Origin: an uncultured Prevotella sp.
Lineage (GTDB): Bacteria > Bacteroidota > Bacteroidia > Bacteroidales > Bacteroidaceae
Assembly (NCBI GenBank): GCA_900315035.1
Contig: OMXO01000015.1
Span: 1 to 49,728 of the forward strand
Length of the DNA stretch: 49,728 nucleotides
Reading direction: 5' to 3'
The position numbers and the translations under genes were made by a program. Shown piece after piece: positions 1 to 8,424 of this stretch (positions are counted from its first letter, which is position 1; the number at the start of each line of letters is the position of its first letter). The notes under the pieces were generated by a model. It searched no databases and was not told where the DNA came from. It worked only from the letters and a program-made list of their open reading frames with translations.

Positions 1-89
1 TGACACTCTTCGACGACTGGTACAGACTCTTCAACGTGACTGACGGGAAACTCTATCTCGCACCAGAGAAGCGCGTGCAGATCTGGTGA
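1..89 (+). CDS. 3' end of an unidentified gene
   Basis: An open frame enters from the left edge (codons start at position 3) and ends at TGA 87-89. The last 28 residues contain YRLFNVTDGKLYL and end in VQIW. It lies on the same strand as the glycan-use genes that follow and is followed by a terminator-like hairpin, so it is probably the end of an upstream transcription unit. Too little is visible to name a family. Confidence 0.6.
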   Translation, partial: TLFDDWYRLFNVTDGKLYLAPEKRVQIW

Positions 90-112
90 TATATATTTCC
101 CCATTAATGCAC

Positions 113-140
113 ACAAGGCCCGCATCACTGCGAGCCTTGT
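113..140 (+). terminator. Terminator-like hairpin after the partial gene
   Basis: Arms ACAAGGC (113-119) and GCCTTGT (134-140) pair, with a short inner GC/GC pairing, followed by a T-rich stretch ending near 150. It sits 24 bp after the stop of the upstream partial gene. Confidence 0.55.
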
Positions 141-253
141 ATGCTTTTAATAAACCAAATAACAAACTTAAACCTTATGCAATATGAAAAAGAAAACTGT
201 CTTTTGATGTTGCGTCTATCTGGACGATATTTGTATCTTTTTGGACGATTGTG

Positions 254-285
254 TTAGGCGGAATGGGGAATATGTAGTAACTTTG
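254..285 (+). promoter_or_regulatory. Bacteroidota-type promoter of the DUF6055 gene
   Basis: The -7 element TAACTTTG (278-285) matches TAnnTTTG. A weak -33 box, TTAG (254-257), lies exactly 20 bp upstream. The gene starts at 323, giving a leader of roughly 30 nt. Confidence 0.6.
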
Positions 286-322
286 CGACCAAATTCTAAA
301 AACTACGCAAACGAGAACTAAT

Positions 323-1627
323 ATGAAAAGAATCGGATTACTACTGGTAGGCGCTCTTATGACTTTTGGTCTGCAGGCGCAGAACAAGCGGATCTACATC
401 CCAGAAGATCTGCGGAAGATGGACTTGCAGGCCGACACCTCGCAGTGGAGCTTTAATCGCTCAGCTCAGACCGACGACCTTATCTTCATGTGGGAGCGCG
501 GCTTCGGACAGGATGTCAGCAACCCGCCTCTGCTTGATGGCAAACCGATGGCCTTCAACCTTAACAACCTGATGGACTGCGTGCAGTCGTTCTACACCTT
601 CTTCCGCGATACGCTGGCTTTCATCCCCTCTGCTGACGCTTCGCCTACCCGTAGCCTTTCGAAGTCGGGGTCGAAGTGCGACCGGTATAAGATGATGGTG
701 ATGGTGACGTATTCGCTCGACGGGACAGCCTACGGCGGTACTTACGACAACTTCATCGGGGCTCTCTGGGTGGCGCCCAACCGTATTCAGGACACGAAGA
801 TGAACTGTATGGCACACGAGCTCGGACACTCGTTCCAGCTCCAGATACCTGCCGACTCGGTGGGTGATGCCTGGGGCGGCAGCGGTTTCTTCGAGATGAC
901 CTCGCAATGGATGCTTTGGCAGGTGAACCCCGACTGGCTGACGGACGAGAACTATCACTTTGAGGCGTTTAAGAAGCTGACTCACAAGGCCTATCTGCAT
1001 CTGGAGAATATCTATCACTCGCCCTTCGTCATCCAGTGGTGGAGCGATCTGCACGGACGGCAGTCGATAGCCGAACTTTATCGTCAGGGCAGGATCGGCG
1101 AGGACCCTGTGATGACGTATAAGCGGCTGTATGGGCTCTCGCAGGACGACTTCAACCGTGAGATGCTGCGCGGCTATCAGCATCTGGTGAACTTCGACTT
1201 CAAGCATGCCCGCAAGGAGACGCGGCGGTATGCCTGCACATTTAATACGGCACTGCATCGCGGTAACGGTTCGATGAGGGCGGGAGGCGGCTATCGGCCG
1301 AAGGACTTCCCCGAGGAGTATGGCTTCAATGCCATCTTGCTTGACAGTCTGGTGGATATCCAGAAGCCCATCGAGATCACGGTGAGAGGGATGGGTAATC
1401 TCTACGGTCTCACGGGTGTGACCACCGATGATGAGGAGATCTATAGCGACATCGATGCTGAGCACTTCAGCGTGCCTGCAGGCAAGCGGCTGAAGCATCT
1501 CTACCTGATCGTGATGGGTGCGCCCGAGGAGCACTATATGATTCCCATGCCTACGGAAGAGAATCCTGAGCCGCCGAAGGCCGAACTGGAGACGTTCCCC
1601 TACGAGTTCTGGGTGAACAATGAATGA
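323..1627 (+). CDS. Secreted DUF6055-type protein with HExxH motif
   Basis: 434 residues. The N-terminus (MKRIGLLLVGALMTFGLQAQ) is a Sec signal peptide. HELGHSFQ at residues 165-172 has the HExxH form of a zincin metallopeptidase, followed by a Trp-rich helical region (residues about 185-300) and a C-terminal beta-rich part. The layout agrees with what I know of the DUF6055 family, for which I know no proven activity; a metallopeptidase or a glycan-active role is possible. It is the first gene of the plus-strand glycan locus, with its own promoter, and ends 52 bp before the best start of the hybrid regulator. The start ATG 323 is chosen because it opens the signal peptide. Confidence 0.7.
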   Translation: MKRIGLLLVGALMTFGLQAQNKRIYIPEDLRKMDLQADTSQWSFNRSAQTDDLIFMWERGFGQDVSNPPLLDGKPMAFNLNNLMDCVQSFYTFFRDTLAFIPSADASPTRSLSKSGSKCDRYKMMVMVTYSLDGTAYGGTYDNFIGALWVAPNRIQDTKMNCMAHELGHSFQLQIPADSVGDAWGGSGFFEMTSQWMLWQVNPDWLTDENYHFEAFKKLTHKAYLHLENIYHSPFVIQWWSDLHGRQSIAELYRQGRIGEDPVMTYKRLYGLSQDDFNREMLRGYQHLVNFDFKHARKETRRYACTFNTALHRGNGSMRAGGGYRPKDFPEEYGFNAILLDSLVDIQKPIEITVRGMGNLYGLTGVTTDDEEIYSDIDAEHFSVPAGKRLKHLYLIVMGAPEEHYMIPMPTEENPEPPKAELETFPYEFWVNNE

Positions 1628-1641
1628 AAAAGGTCGGAGTT

Positions 1642-1673
1642 CTTGTAAGTTTGGGATTTTTTGTGTATTTTTG
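1642..1673 (+). promoter_or_regulatory. Promoter of the hybrid two-component regulator
   Basis: -7 element TATTTTTG (1666-1673) and -33 box CTTG (1642-1645), 20 bp apart. The start codon chosen for the regulator is at 1680, only 7 nt after the -7 element, so the transcript would be leaderless or almost so. Confidence 0.65.
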
Positions 1674-1679
1674 CACACT

Positions 1680-4600
1680 ATGAAACGGATCCTCGTACTG
1701 CTGACCTGTATAACGCTGCTCTTGCCGCTTGGGGCAAGGGGCGATTATCGCTACCGCAACCTGACGATGAACGACGGTCTGCTGTCGAATGCCGTGCGTA
1801 ATATCATACAGGATCCATACGGCTTCATCTGGTTCGGCACCGATTACGGACTTTGCCGCTATGACGGCACTCAGGTGCAGCCTTACCGCATCCCGCAGTT
1901 GGGTATCAACCAGTATGTGTCGGCCCTGTATGCATCGGAAGATGCCATCTACGTGGGAACAGCCAAGGGCGTGTTCCAGCTGACGCAGGCGAGGCCGCTG
2001 TTCGAACGTCTGCCGATGGATATCAGTTCGGTGGTGACCAGTCTGGCGATGGACAAGGAGGGCAACCTCTGGGTGGCCACGATGGAGCACGGGGTCTGGT
2101 GTTATGTGATTAAGACCGGACAGGTCAAGCAGTATCAGTTGAAGGGCGGACACAACGGGGCTGCGCACGTGCTGATCGACAATACCAACCGGATATGGAC
2201 GATCACCAATTGGGGCGAGCCTTCTGTGCAGCGGCTGAACCGTTTGCACGACCGCTTTGAAGGCGTGAAGCTGGGGTATAGCCGGAACTATAACGGCCTG
2301 CGGATGCTTCAGACCCGCGACGGACGCATCTGGTTGGGCACCTGGGAAGAGGGACTGCTGCTGATGCACGCTGACGGGAGGCTGGAGCAGATGCTCTCTC
2401 CGGCACTCTCGAAGGTGGGGAACCATATACACGCGTTGTTCGAGCGCGATGACGATACGATCTGCATCGGCTGTGACGACGGCATAATCTGCCTTAATCC
2501 GAAGACGCGCGAGTGGAAAAGACTGTTCGATGACCATCAAGGCGTCAACGATCGCTTTGTGTATGCCATCACCAGCGATATGGAGGGTGGTCTCTGGCTG
2601 GGGACGTTCTATGGGGGTGTTCACTATGTCTCGCCCGTAGGTAAGCGCTTCGAGGCCTTCACCATCGAAACCGGTTTGCGGGGAAATGTCATTTCGCGTT
2701 TCTGTGAGGATAAGTATGGTCGTATCTGGGTGGCCAGCGACGATGGCGGCTTGATGTGCTATTCGCCGAAGGAAGGGCGTTTCGTGGATTATCCTCATCA
2801 GGACGTGCTGGCCCGTCAGAATGCCCATGCCCTCAGTTTCAGCGGTGACGAACTATGGGTGGGAACCTATACCAACGGTGTGTTTGTGCTCGACATGGAG
2901 ACGGGAAGCATGCATCAGTATATGCAGACTGGCGACCCTCACTCGCTCGACAACCCCAGTTGCTATGCCCTCTACACCGACATACGCGGCTGGACATGGG
3001 TAGGCACGATGGAAGGGCTGAACCTCTACAACCGTACGGAGAACCATTTTGAGCATATCGGTAAGACCAACGAGATGATTATCGATATCGACGAAGACTG
3101 GAACGGCCATCTCTGGCTCTCGACGCAGGGGGCCGGTCTGTGGCGCTACGGCATCAAGGACAAGCGGCTCAAACAGTATCTGCACGACGACAAAGACCCG
3201 GCATCGCTGACCAGCGACCAAGTGAACTGTACGCTGGTGGACGAGCGAGGGCAGTTGTGGATAGGCACGCTCGACGGCCTCTGCCGCTACGACGCCAAGC
3301 GGGATGGCTTCGATCGCATCCGCCTCGAAGTGCCCAGTCGCAACATCATGGGCATCATCGAGGACAACGGCGCCCTCTGGCTCTCGACGGAGCGGGGCAT
3401 CGTCAGATATGAGCCGGGAGCCGACGACACGAAGGCGGGCGACAAGGTGCTGACACGTCAGCAGACACAACGCTTCACACTCCACGACGGACTGGTGAGT
3501 GAGCAGTTCCAGCCCAACTCAGGCCTGAAGGCCAGCGACGGCAGGATCTATTTCGGTAGCACGAGTGGCTTCAACAGTTTCCTGCCTTATCAGATCAAGG
3601 CTAATCACGTGATGCCGCCTGTCTATGTTACTGGTATGAGCATCATGAATCAAGAGGAATATACGGCAGAAGGGCTGCCCCTCGACCTCTCACAGACCAA
3701 GGAACTGATTCTTGGTTATAGTGATGCCCAGATGGTGACATTCTCGTTTGCCTCACTGAGTTATTGCTCGCCTGAGAAGAACCAGTATGCTTATATGCTC
3801 GAGGGTTTCGACCGCGACTGGAACTATGTGGGCAACCAGAACCGGGCTACCTATACGAACCTGCCGGCAGGCACCTATATCTTCCGGGTGAAGGCCACCA
3901 ATAATGACGGGGCATGGTCGCAGAACGAGGCGGCGCTGCAGATCGTGGTCTATCCGCCTATCTGGTGGAGCTGGTGGGCCAAGGTCCTATACCTCTTATT
4001 GATAGGTGTCGCTATCTGGTATTATGTACGTTTCCGCTTGAAGCGTGCCGAGCATCAGCATCAGCAAGAGATAGAGCGGCTGAACGCAGCGAAGGAGAAA
4101 GAGGTGCGCGAGGCCCGTCTGAACTTCTTTACGATGATTGCCCACGAGATCCGCACGCCGGTATCGCTGATTATCGGACCGTTGGAGAAAATCATGAAGA
4201 AGGGCTCGCCCTCTGACGATATGCGCGTCATCGACCGTAATGCGCATCGGCTGCTGGAACTGGTGAACCAGTTGCTCGATTTCCGCAAGGTGGAACAACA
4301 GAGTCTGGTGATGCATTTCGCTCCACAGAACATTCATGAACTCATAGAAGGCGTCAGTGAACGGTTTGCGCCGACCTTCGAGCAGGGTGGTAAGCACTTT
4401 GCGGTGGATTGTCCCGATGAGCACTTTACGGCCATCATCGACAGGGAGGCCATTACGAAGGTGGTGAGTAACCTGCTGACCAATGCCAATAAATATACGA
4501 AGGACGATGTGCGGCTCGCCTGTGGGGTGGAGCCGGACGGGGAGCATTTCCGGATAGTGGTCAGCGACAATGGTGTCGGTATCCGCGAGGAAGACCGCCA

Positions 4601-5654
4601 GCGCATCTTCGAACCGTTCTTCCAGGCGATGGACAATAAGCCGGGCACGGGTATTGGCCTGAACATTGTGAAAAACATTGTGGATATGCATCATGGCACC
4701 ATCTCGCTGGTCTCTGAAGTGGGGCAGGGCACTACCTTTACGGTTGTATTGCCTGTGAAGCAAGAAGGTCGGGAAGATGTTTCGCAAGCGTCGTTGGGTA
4801 TGAGTCCTTATAAGTCTGCCTCTATCACGCGCAGCGATCATGAACCAGAAACTTCGACCCCAGTTCCGGCCAAAGCGTCTGTCAATCAACATCCCGTGAT
4901 GCTCATCGTCGATGATGCAGAGGATATGGTGGCCTTCCTGAAGGATAGTTTCAAGGAGCAGTATGAGGTGATCACTGCCAGCGACGGTATCGAGGCCCTC
5001 GACCTGTTGAAGAAACACGAGGTGAACATCATTATCAGCGACTGGATGATGCCCAGGATGGATGGTGCAGAACTCTGCAGGCGCGTGCGACAGAACCAGT
5101 TGACGAGTCACATCCCCTTCGTGATGCTTACGGCCAAGACAGACGACGATGCCAAGGTGGAAGGTATGGATGTAGGTGCCGATACCTATATCGAAAAGCC
5201 CTTCTCGCTGGAGTATCTGGAGGCCTGTATCCGAAACATGTTGAAACTGCGCCGCCAACTGATGGAGAAGTTCTCTACCCAACCGCTGGAGCCGGTAACG
5301 GAGATTGCCCAGAACGCTACGGATAATGAATTCCTCATGCGGATGAACAAGATCATAGAGGAAAACTTCTCGAACTCGGAACTGAACGTGAACTTCCTGG
5401 CCGACAGGTTGAACATCAGCCGTAGCGGTCTCTTCGCCAAGATTAAGACGCTGGCCGACATCACGCCCAACGAGATGATACAGATTGTTCGACTCAAGAA
5501 GGCTGCCCAACTCTTGCTTGAAAGGAAATATACCGTCAGCGAAATCGGCTATATGGTTGGCTTCTCTAATCCTTCTTACTTCTCGAAGTGTTTCCAGAAA
5601 CAGTTTGGCATCAAGCCAGCAGACTATATGAAATCAAGACAAACTGAATCCTAA
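1680..5654 (+). CDS. Hybrid two-component system sensor/regulator (HTCS)
   Basis: 1324 residues from ATG 1680; an in-frame extension to 1620 would overlap the previous gene and spoil the signal peptide (MKRILVLLTCITLLLPLGARG), so it is rejected. Order of domains: signal peptide; two-component propeller repeats (IWFGTDYGLCRYD, LWLGTFYGG and similar, residues about 25-660); a Y_Y_Y domain (about 670-757); a membrane segment (about 765-787); HisKA with MIAHEIRTP, phospho-acceptor His822; HATPase with DNGVGI and GTGIGL; a receiver with Asp1121 in SDWMMPRMDG; and an AraC-type helix-turn-helix at the C-terminus (NISRSGLFAKIK, VGFSNPSYFSKCF). HTCS proteins sense a glycan breakdown product in the periplasm and activate the neighbouring locus. 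All phosphorelay residues are present. The GH92 gene follows after 16 bp, so it is a likely member of the same transcript and regulon. Confidence 0.95.
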   Translation: MKRILVLLTCITLLLPLGARGDYRYRNLTMNDGLLSNAVRNIIQDPYGFIWFGTDYGLCRYDGTQVQPYRIPQLGINQYVSALYASEDAIYVGTAKGVFQLTQARPLFERLPMDISSVVTSLAMDKEGNLWVATMEHGVWCYVIKTGQVKQYQLKGGHNGAAHVLIDNTNRIWTITNWGEPSVQRLNRLHDRFEGVKLGYSRNYNGLRMLQTRDGRIWLGTWEEGLLLMHADGRLEQMLSPALSKVGNHIHALFERDDDTICIGCDDGIICLNPKTREWKRLFDDHQGVNDRFVYAITSDMEGGLWLGTFYGGVHYVSPVGKRFEAFTIETGLRGNVISRFCEDKYGRIWVASDDGGLMCYSPKEGRFVDYPHQDVLARQNAHALSFSGDELWVGTYTNGVFVLDMETGSMHQYMQTGDPHSLDNPSCYALYTDIRGWTWVGTMEGLNLYNRTENHFEHIGKTNEMIIDIDEDWNGHLWLSTQGAGLWRYGIKDKRLKQYLHDDKDPASLTSDQVNCTLVDERGQLWIGTLDGLCRYDAKRDGFDRIRLEVPSRNIMGIIEDNGALWLSTERGIVRYEPGADDTKAGDKVLTRQQTQRFTLHDGLVSEQFQPNSGLKASDGRIYFGSTSGFNSFLPYQIKANHVMPPVYVTGMSIMNQEEYTAEGLPLDLSQTKELILGYSDAQMVTFSFASLSYCSPEKNQYAYMLEGFDRDWNYVGNQNRATYTNLPAGTYIFRVKATNNDGAWSQNEAALQIVVYPPIWWSWWAKVLYLLLIGVAIWYYVRFRLKRAEHQHQQEIERLNAAKEKEVREARLNFFTMIAHEIRTPVSLIIGPLEKIMKKGSPSDDMRVIDRNAHRLLELVNQLLDFRKVEQQSLVMHFAPQNIHELIEGVSERFAPTFEQGGKHFAVDCPDEHFTAIIDREAITKVVSNLLTNANKYTKDDVRLACGVEPDGEHFRIVVSDNGVGIREEDRQRIFEPFFQAMDNKPGTGIGLNIVKNIVDMHHGTISLVSEVGQGTTFTVVLPVKQEGREDVSQASLGMSPYKSASITRSDHEPETSTPVPAKASVNQHPVMLIVDDAEDMVAFLKDSFKEQYEVITASDGIEALDLLKKHEVNIIISDWMMPRMDGAELCRRVRQNQLTSHIPFVMLTAKTDDDAKVEGMDVGADTYIEKPFSLEYLEACIRNMLKLRRQLMEKFSTQPLEPVTEIAQNATDNEFLMRMNKIIEENFSNSELNVNFLADRLNISRSGLFAKIKTLADITPNEMIQIVRLKKAAQLLLERKYTVSEIGYMVGFSNPSYFSKCFQKQFGIKPADYMKSRQTES

Positions 5655-5670
5655 AATACTACTATCGGAA

Positions 5671-8343
5671 ATGATGATCAAACGAAATCTATGCATGTTG
5701 TTCTGGCTACTGACGGCGATGATCTGTCGGGGACAGGTTTGGCAGTATGTCGATCCGCGTATCGGCAGCGAGGGGGTAGGGCGCACGTTCCCCGGACCGT
5801 CGATGCCTTTTGGAATGTGTAAGCCCGGACCCGACTGCACCATCAAGCCCAATGCTGGTTGGGCGCCTATGCCCGAAGTGGTGACGGGTTTCTCGCAGAC
5901 ACACGTCAGTGGGACGGGCGGTGGTCAGAAGTATGGTAATATCCTCATCTTGCCTTATTTTAGTGGTGAGAGGTTAGAGGTGAGTGGTGAGAGGAGAATC
6001 GACGAAACGTTTTCACTGGGTTATTATTCGACGACCTTCGAGAATGGGATCAGGACAGAGATAACAGCCTCTGAGCGCTGTGCCTTCTATCGGATACATT
6101 ATCCTCACCTCTCTCCACTCACCCCTCACCTCTTCATAGACGCCACCCACTATCTGGGTAAGAACCCGATACCCGACCGTCGCGAACAGCAGCAGTTCGT
6201 GGGAGCCGAGGTCGAGGTGGTCAATAACCATGAGGTGCGCGGCTTTTCAAGAATACGCGGAGGTTGGAACAACGGCGAGGCCTATACCGTCTATTTCTGC
6301 CTGATGTTACAGGGGGACGGTTCTTTTGTTACATCGGCGAAGGACTCATCGCCCTGTGTCAGTCTTCAACTGACTGATACGCTGGTGAACGTGAAAGTAG
6401 GTATCTCCTATGTGAGCACCCAGCAAGCCAAACGGAATATCCCCGACTGCGATTTCGACACCCAGTTGGAACGGTTGCGCTCAAGTTGGAACCAGCTCCT
6501 CAGCCGTTTCAGCATCAAGGGTACTGAGGCGCAGAAGCGGATGTTCTATACAGCCCTCTATCACACGCTGATCATGCCTGTCGATAAGTCGGGTGAGAAC
6601 CCCAAGTGGCGCGAGACGCCATATTATGATGACTACTATGCCATCTGGGACACCTATCGCTCGTCGTCACCCCTCATCACACTGATTGACCCGAAGCGCG
6701 AGGCAGCTATCGTGAACTCGCTGCTGAACATCTACAAGCGCGAGGGCTATATGCCCGATGCCCGGAGCGGTGACAGTAATGGCAGGACGCAGGGAGGCTC
6801 GAATGCCGAAGTGGTGATAGCCGACGCTTTCGCCAAAGGACTGGAGGGCATCGACTATCAGTATGCCCTCGAGGCAATGCTGAAGGATGCAGAGGCTGAT
6901 CCCGGGGCTGACCACGAGAAGCACGGACGAGGCGGACTGAAGGAATACACCGAACTGGGTTATATCCCCTACGGCATCGACCGCGCTGGTACGCGAACCA
7001 TCGAATATGCCTACGACGACTTCTGTATTGCAGAGGTGGCCAAAGGTCTGGGGCGGACGGATGTCTATGAGCACTATCTGAAGCAGAGCGCCAACTGGAA
7101 GAACCTCTGGCGGGCAGACTATGAGTGGGACGATGTGAAAGGATATATCATGCCGCGAGACGCCCAAGGCCGATGGCTCGACTCCGTGCCCTGGGGAAAG
7201 TCAAAGGTGTTCCATCCGACGATTCCCTATACGCCTGTGACAAAGGTGGCTCCTTGGTATCTGCCCTGGTGGAGCACCTTCTTCTATGAAGCCCTCTCGG
7301 CAGAGTATTCGCTGAGTATCCCTCACGATGTGCCGGGACTGATCGAGGCCTGTGGCGGGGCAGAGACCTTCCGCAAAAGGCTGGATCTCTTCTTTGAGCG
7401 CAAACGCTATAACGTGGGTAATGAGCCCTCGTTCCTCACGCCCTGTCTCTATCACTGGATAGGGCGACCAGACCTGACGTCAGACCGTGTGCGACAGATC
7501 ATCACGGAGAACTATACCGATCAGCCCGACGGGTTGCCAGGCAATGATGACAGTGGGGCGATGTCGTCGTGGCTCGCCTTCCACATGCTTGGTTTCTATC
7601 CCAATGCCGGACAGAGCTATTACCTGTTGCACGCACCCTTGATTCCAGAGTGGACGCTACAACTCTCTAACGGCAAGACCCTTCATGGCACAGTGAAGGG
7701 TAAAGGCAGCCACTTTGAGAAAGTCGAGCTGAACGGCAGACGGCTGGAGGATGCGCGACTGGAGCATGCAGACCTGATGGCTGGCGGCGAACTGACGTTC
7801 TACGTATCCAAGAAAAATCCGTCGGCTGCGGACACGAAGTCCGTCACGTACGCACCCGGTGTCCGTCCCAAGGGAAAAAATAATCCGTCGGTTAGCGGAA
7901 AACCACGGGGCTTACTGAAAAAAGGAGAGATCGCCTTTACGCTCAATAGGCAATACCGGACCTGGCCACTCACTTACGACTGGGAGGGCGATACACTCGT
8001 CGTCGGCTGTAAGGAGGCCACCTATCTCATCCCCCGTTCCGTCGTCAGTCATGCGCATCGCTTCTGCTGGGATATCCCCGCTGATGGTGCAGTCTATCGG
8101 CCACAGGGCACCTTTGGCTTCATCTCTCTCGACGCGCTACGCGAACTGCAGGAGAAAGGTGAAACACGATATGACGGCATCACCTGGCGCGTGGTTGAAT
8201 CGGGCGATACGCTTCACCTTCGTGCAGACATAGACCGCACAGAGATGTGGGTCACGGTGAAAGACGAGCTGCCGCTGGTGGTCGAAATGCGTAACAATCC
8301 CTTGGGAATCGACTGGCAAATAGTCACAAATGCCTCATTTTGA
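5671..8343 (+). CDS. GH92 alpha-mannosidase-like enzyme
   Basis: 890 residues, longer than the roughly 750 usual for GH92. Signal peptide at the N-terminus, then the family start YVDPRIG..FPGPSMPFGM, the central TIEYAYDDF block, the general-acid motif GNEP with Glu585, and PGNDDSGAMSSW with Asp626 and Asp627. GH92 members are calcium-dependent exo-alpha-mannosidases. Odd points: the usual HGNEPSH reads VGNEPSFL here; the usual EGNAWQY-like block before PHDVPGL is altered; an extra C-terminal domain of about 170 residues follows a repeat-bearing linker (residues about 715-745); and two variable loops in the N-terminal domain are encoded by G/A-rich tandem repeats. Linkage specificity cannot be read with confidence. 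It is translated 16 bp after the HTCS gene. Confidence 0.88.
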   Translation: MMIKRNLCMLFWLLTAMICRGQVWQYVDPRIGSEGVGRTFPGPSMPFGMCKPGPDCTIKPNAGWAPMPEVVTGFSQTHVSGTGGGQKYGNILILPYFSGERLEVSGERRIDETFSLGYYSTTFENGIRTEITASERCAFYRIHYPHLSPLTPHLFIDATHYLGKNPIPDRREQQQFVGAEVEVVNNHEVRGFSRIRGGWNNGEAYTVYFCLMLQGDGSFVTSAKDSSPCVSLQLTDTLVNVKVGISYVSTQQAKRNIPDCDFDTQLERLRSSWNQLLSRFSIKGTEAQKRMFYTALYHTLIMPVDKSGENPKWRETPYYDDYYAIWDTYRSSSPLITLIDPKREAAIVNSLLNIYKREGYMPDARSGDSNGRTQGGSNAEVVIADAFAKGLEGIDYQYALEAMLKDAEADPGADHEKHGRGGLKEYTELGYIPYGIDRAGTRTIEYAYDDFCIAEVAKGLGRTDVYEHYLKQSANWKNLWRADYEWDDVKGYIMPRDAQGRWLDSVPWGKSKVFHPTIPYTPVTKVAPWYLPWWSTFFYEALSAEYSLSIPHDVPGLIEACGGAETFRKRLDLFFERKRYNVGNEPSFLTPCLYHWIGRPDLTSDRVRQIITENYTDQPDGLPGNDDSGAMSSWLAFHMLGFYPNAGQSYYLLHAPLIPEWTLQLSNGKTLHGTVKGKGSHFEKVELNGRRLEDARLEHADLMAGGELTFYVSKKNPSAADTKSVTYAPGVRPKGKNNPSVSGKPRGLLKKGEIAFTLNRQYRTWPLTYDWEGDTLVVGCKEATYLIPRSVVSHAHRFCWDIPADGAVYRPQGTFGFISLDALRELQEKGETRYDGITWRVVESGDTLHLRADIDRTEMWVTVKDELPLVVEMRNNPLGIDWQIVTNASF
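5962..6135 (+). repeat. Inverted pair of 21-bp repeats inside the GH92 gene
   Basis: The left arm (5962-5994) has AGTGGTGAGAGG twice, 21 bp apart. The right arm (6103-6135) has CCTCACCTCT twice, also 21 bp apart. The arms are inverted relative to each other: GGTGAGTGGTGAGAGG (5979-5994) matches the reverse complement of the right arm at 15 of 16 positions. A period of 21 bp keeps the frame and gives the peptide repeat SGER..SGER and the PHLS/PHLF pair. Both lie in loops that are variable in GH92 proteins. Confidence 0.75.
7816..7899 (+). repeat. Direct repeat in the GH92 C-terminal linker
   Basis: AATCCGTCGGCTGCGGA (7816-7832) and AATCCGTCGGTTAGCGGA (7882-7899) flank a segment that repeats GTCCGTC. 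It encodes a Pro/Ser/Lys-rich linker (NPSAAD ... NNPSVSG) between the GH92 catalytic part and the extra C-terminal domain. Confidence 0.55.
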
Positions 8344-8361
8344 CAGTTTTCTGGTAAAAGA

Positions 8362-8393
8362 TTTGGTCATATCAGTAAAAGAAAGTATCTTTG
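8362..8393 (+). promoter_or_regulatory. Promoter of the TPR histidine kinase gene
   Basis: -33 box TTTG (8362-8365), 20 bp, then -7 element TATCTTTG (8386-8393), a full match to the Bacteroidota consensus. It lies in the 81-bp gap after the GH92 gene and gives a leader of about 25 nt to ATG 8425. Confidence 0.75.
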
Positions 8394-8424
8394 CATACGA
8401 GTGTATTTTATAATTATGATTTGA

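Noticed and set aside
184-207. Seven-codon ORF (MKKKTVF) upstream of the DUF6055 gene
   Set aside because: It lies upstream of the -7 element at 278-285 and would not be on the DUF6055 mRNA; too short to support as a gene.
461-1678. Long antisense open frame of 405 codons across the DUF6055 gene
   Set aside because: It mirrors a gene with clear signal peptide and motifs, has no family-like features and is rich in His/Arg/Val as expected for a reverse-frame shadow of high-GC codons.
1551-2828. Antisense open frame of 425 codons over the start of the HTCS gene
   Set aside because: Shadow of the propeller repeats on the opposite strand; no recognisable domain, and it would cover the promoter and start of a certain gene.
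3996-5510. Antisense open frame of 504 codons over the kinase and receiver part of the HTCS gene
   Set aside because: The sense frame carries all HTCS motifs; the antisense product has none.
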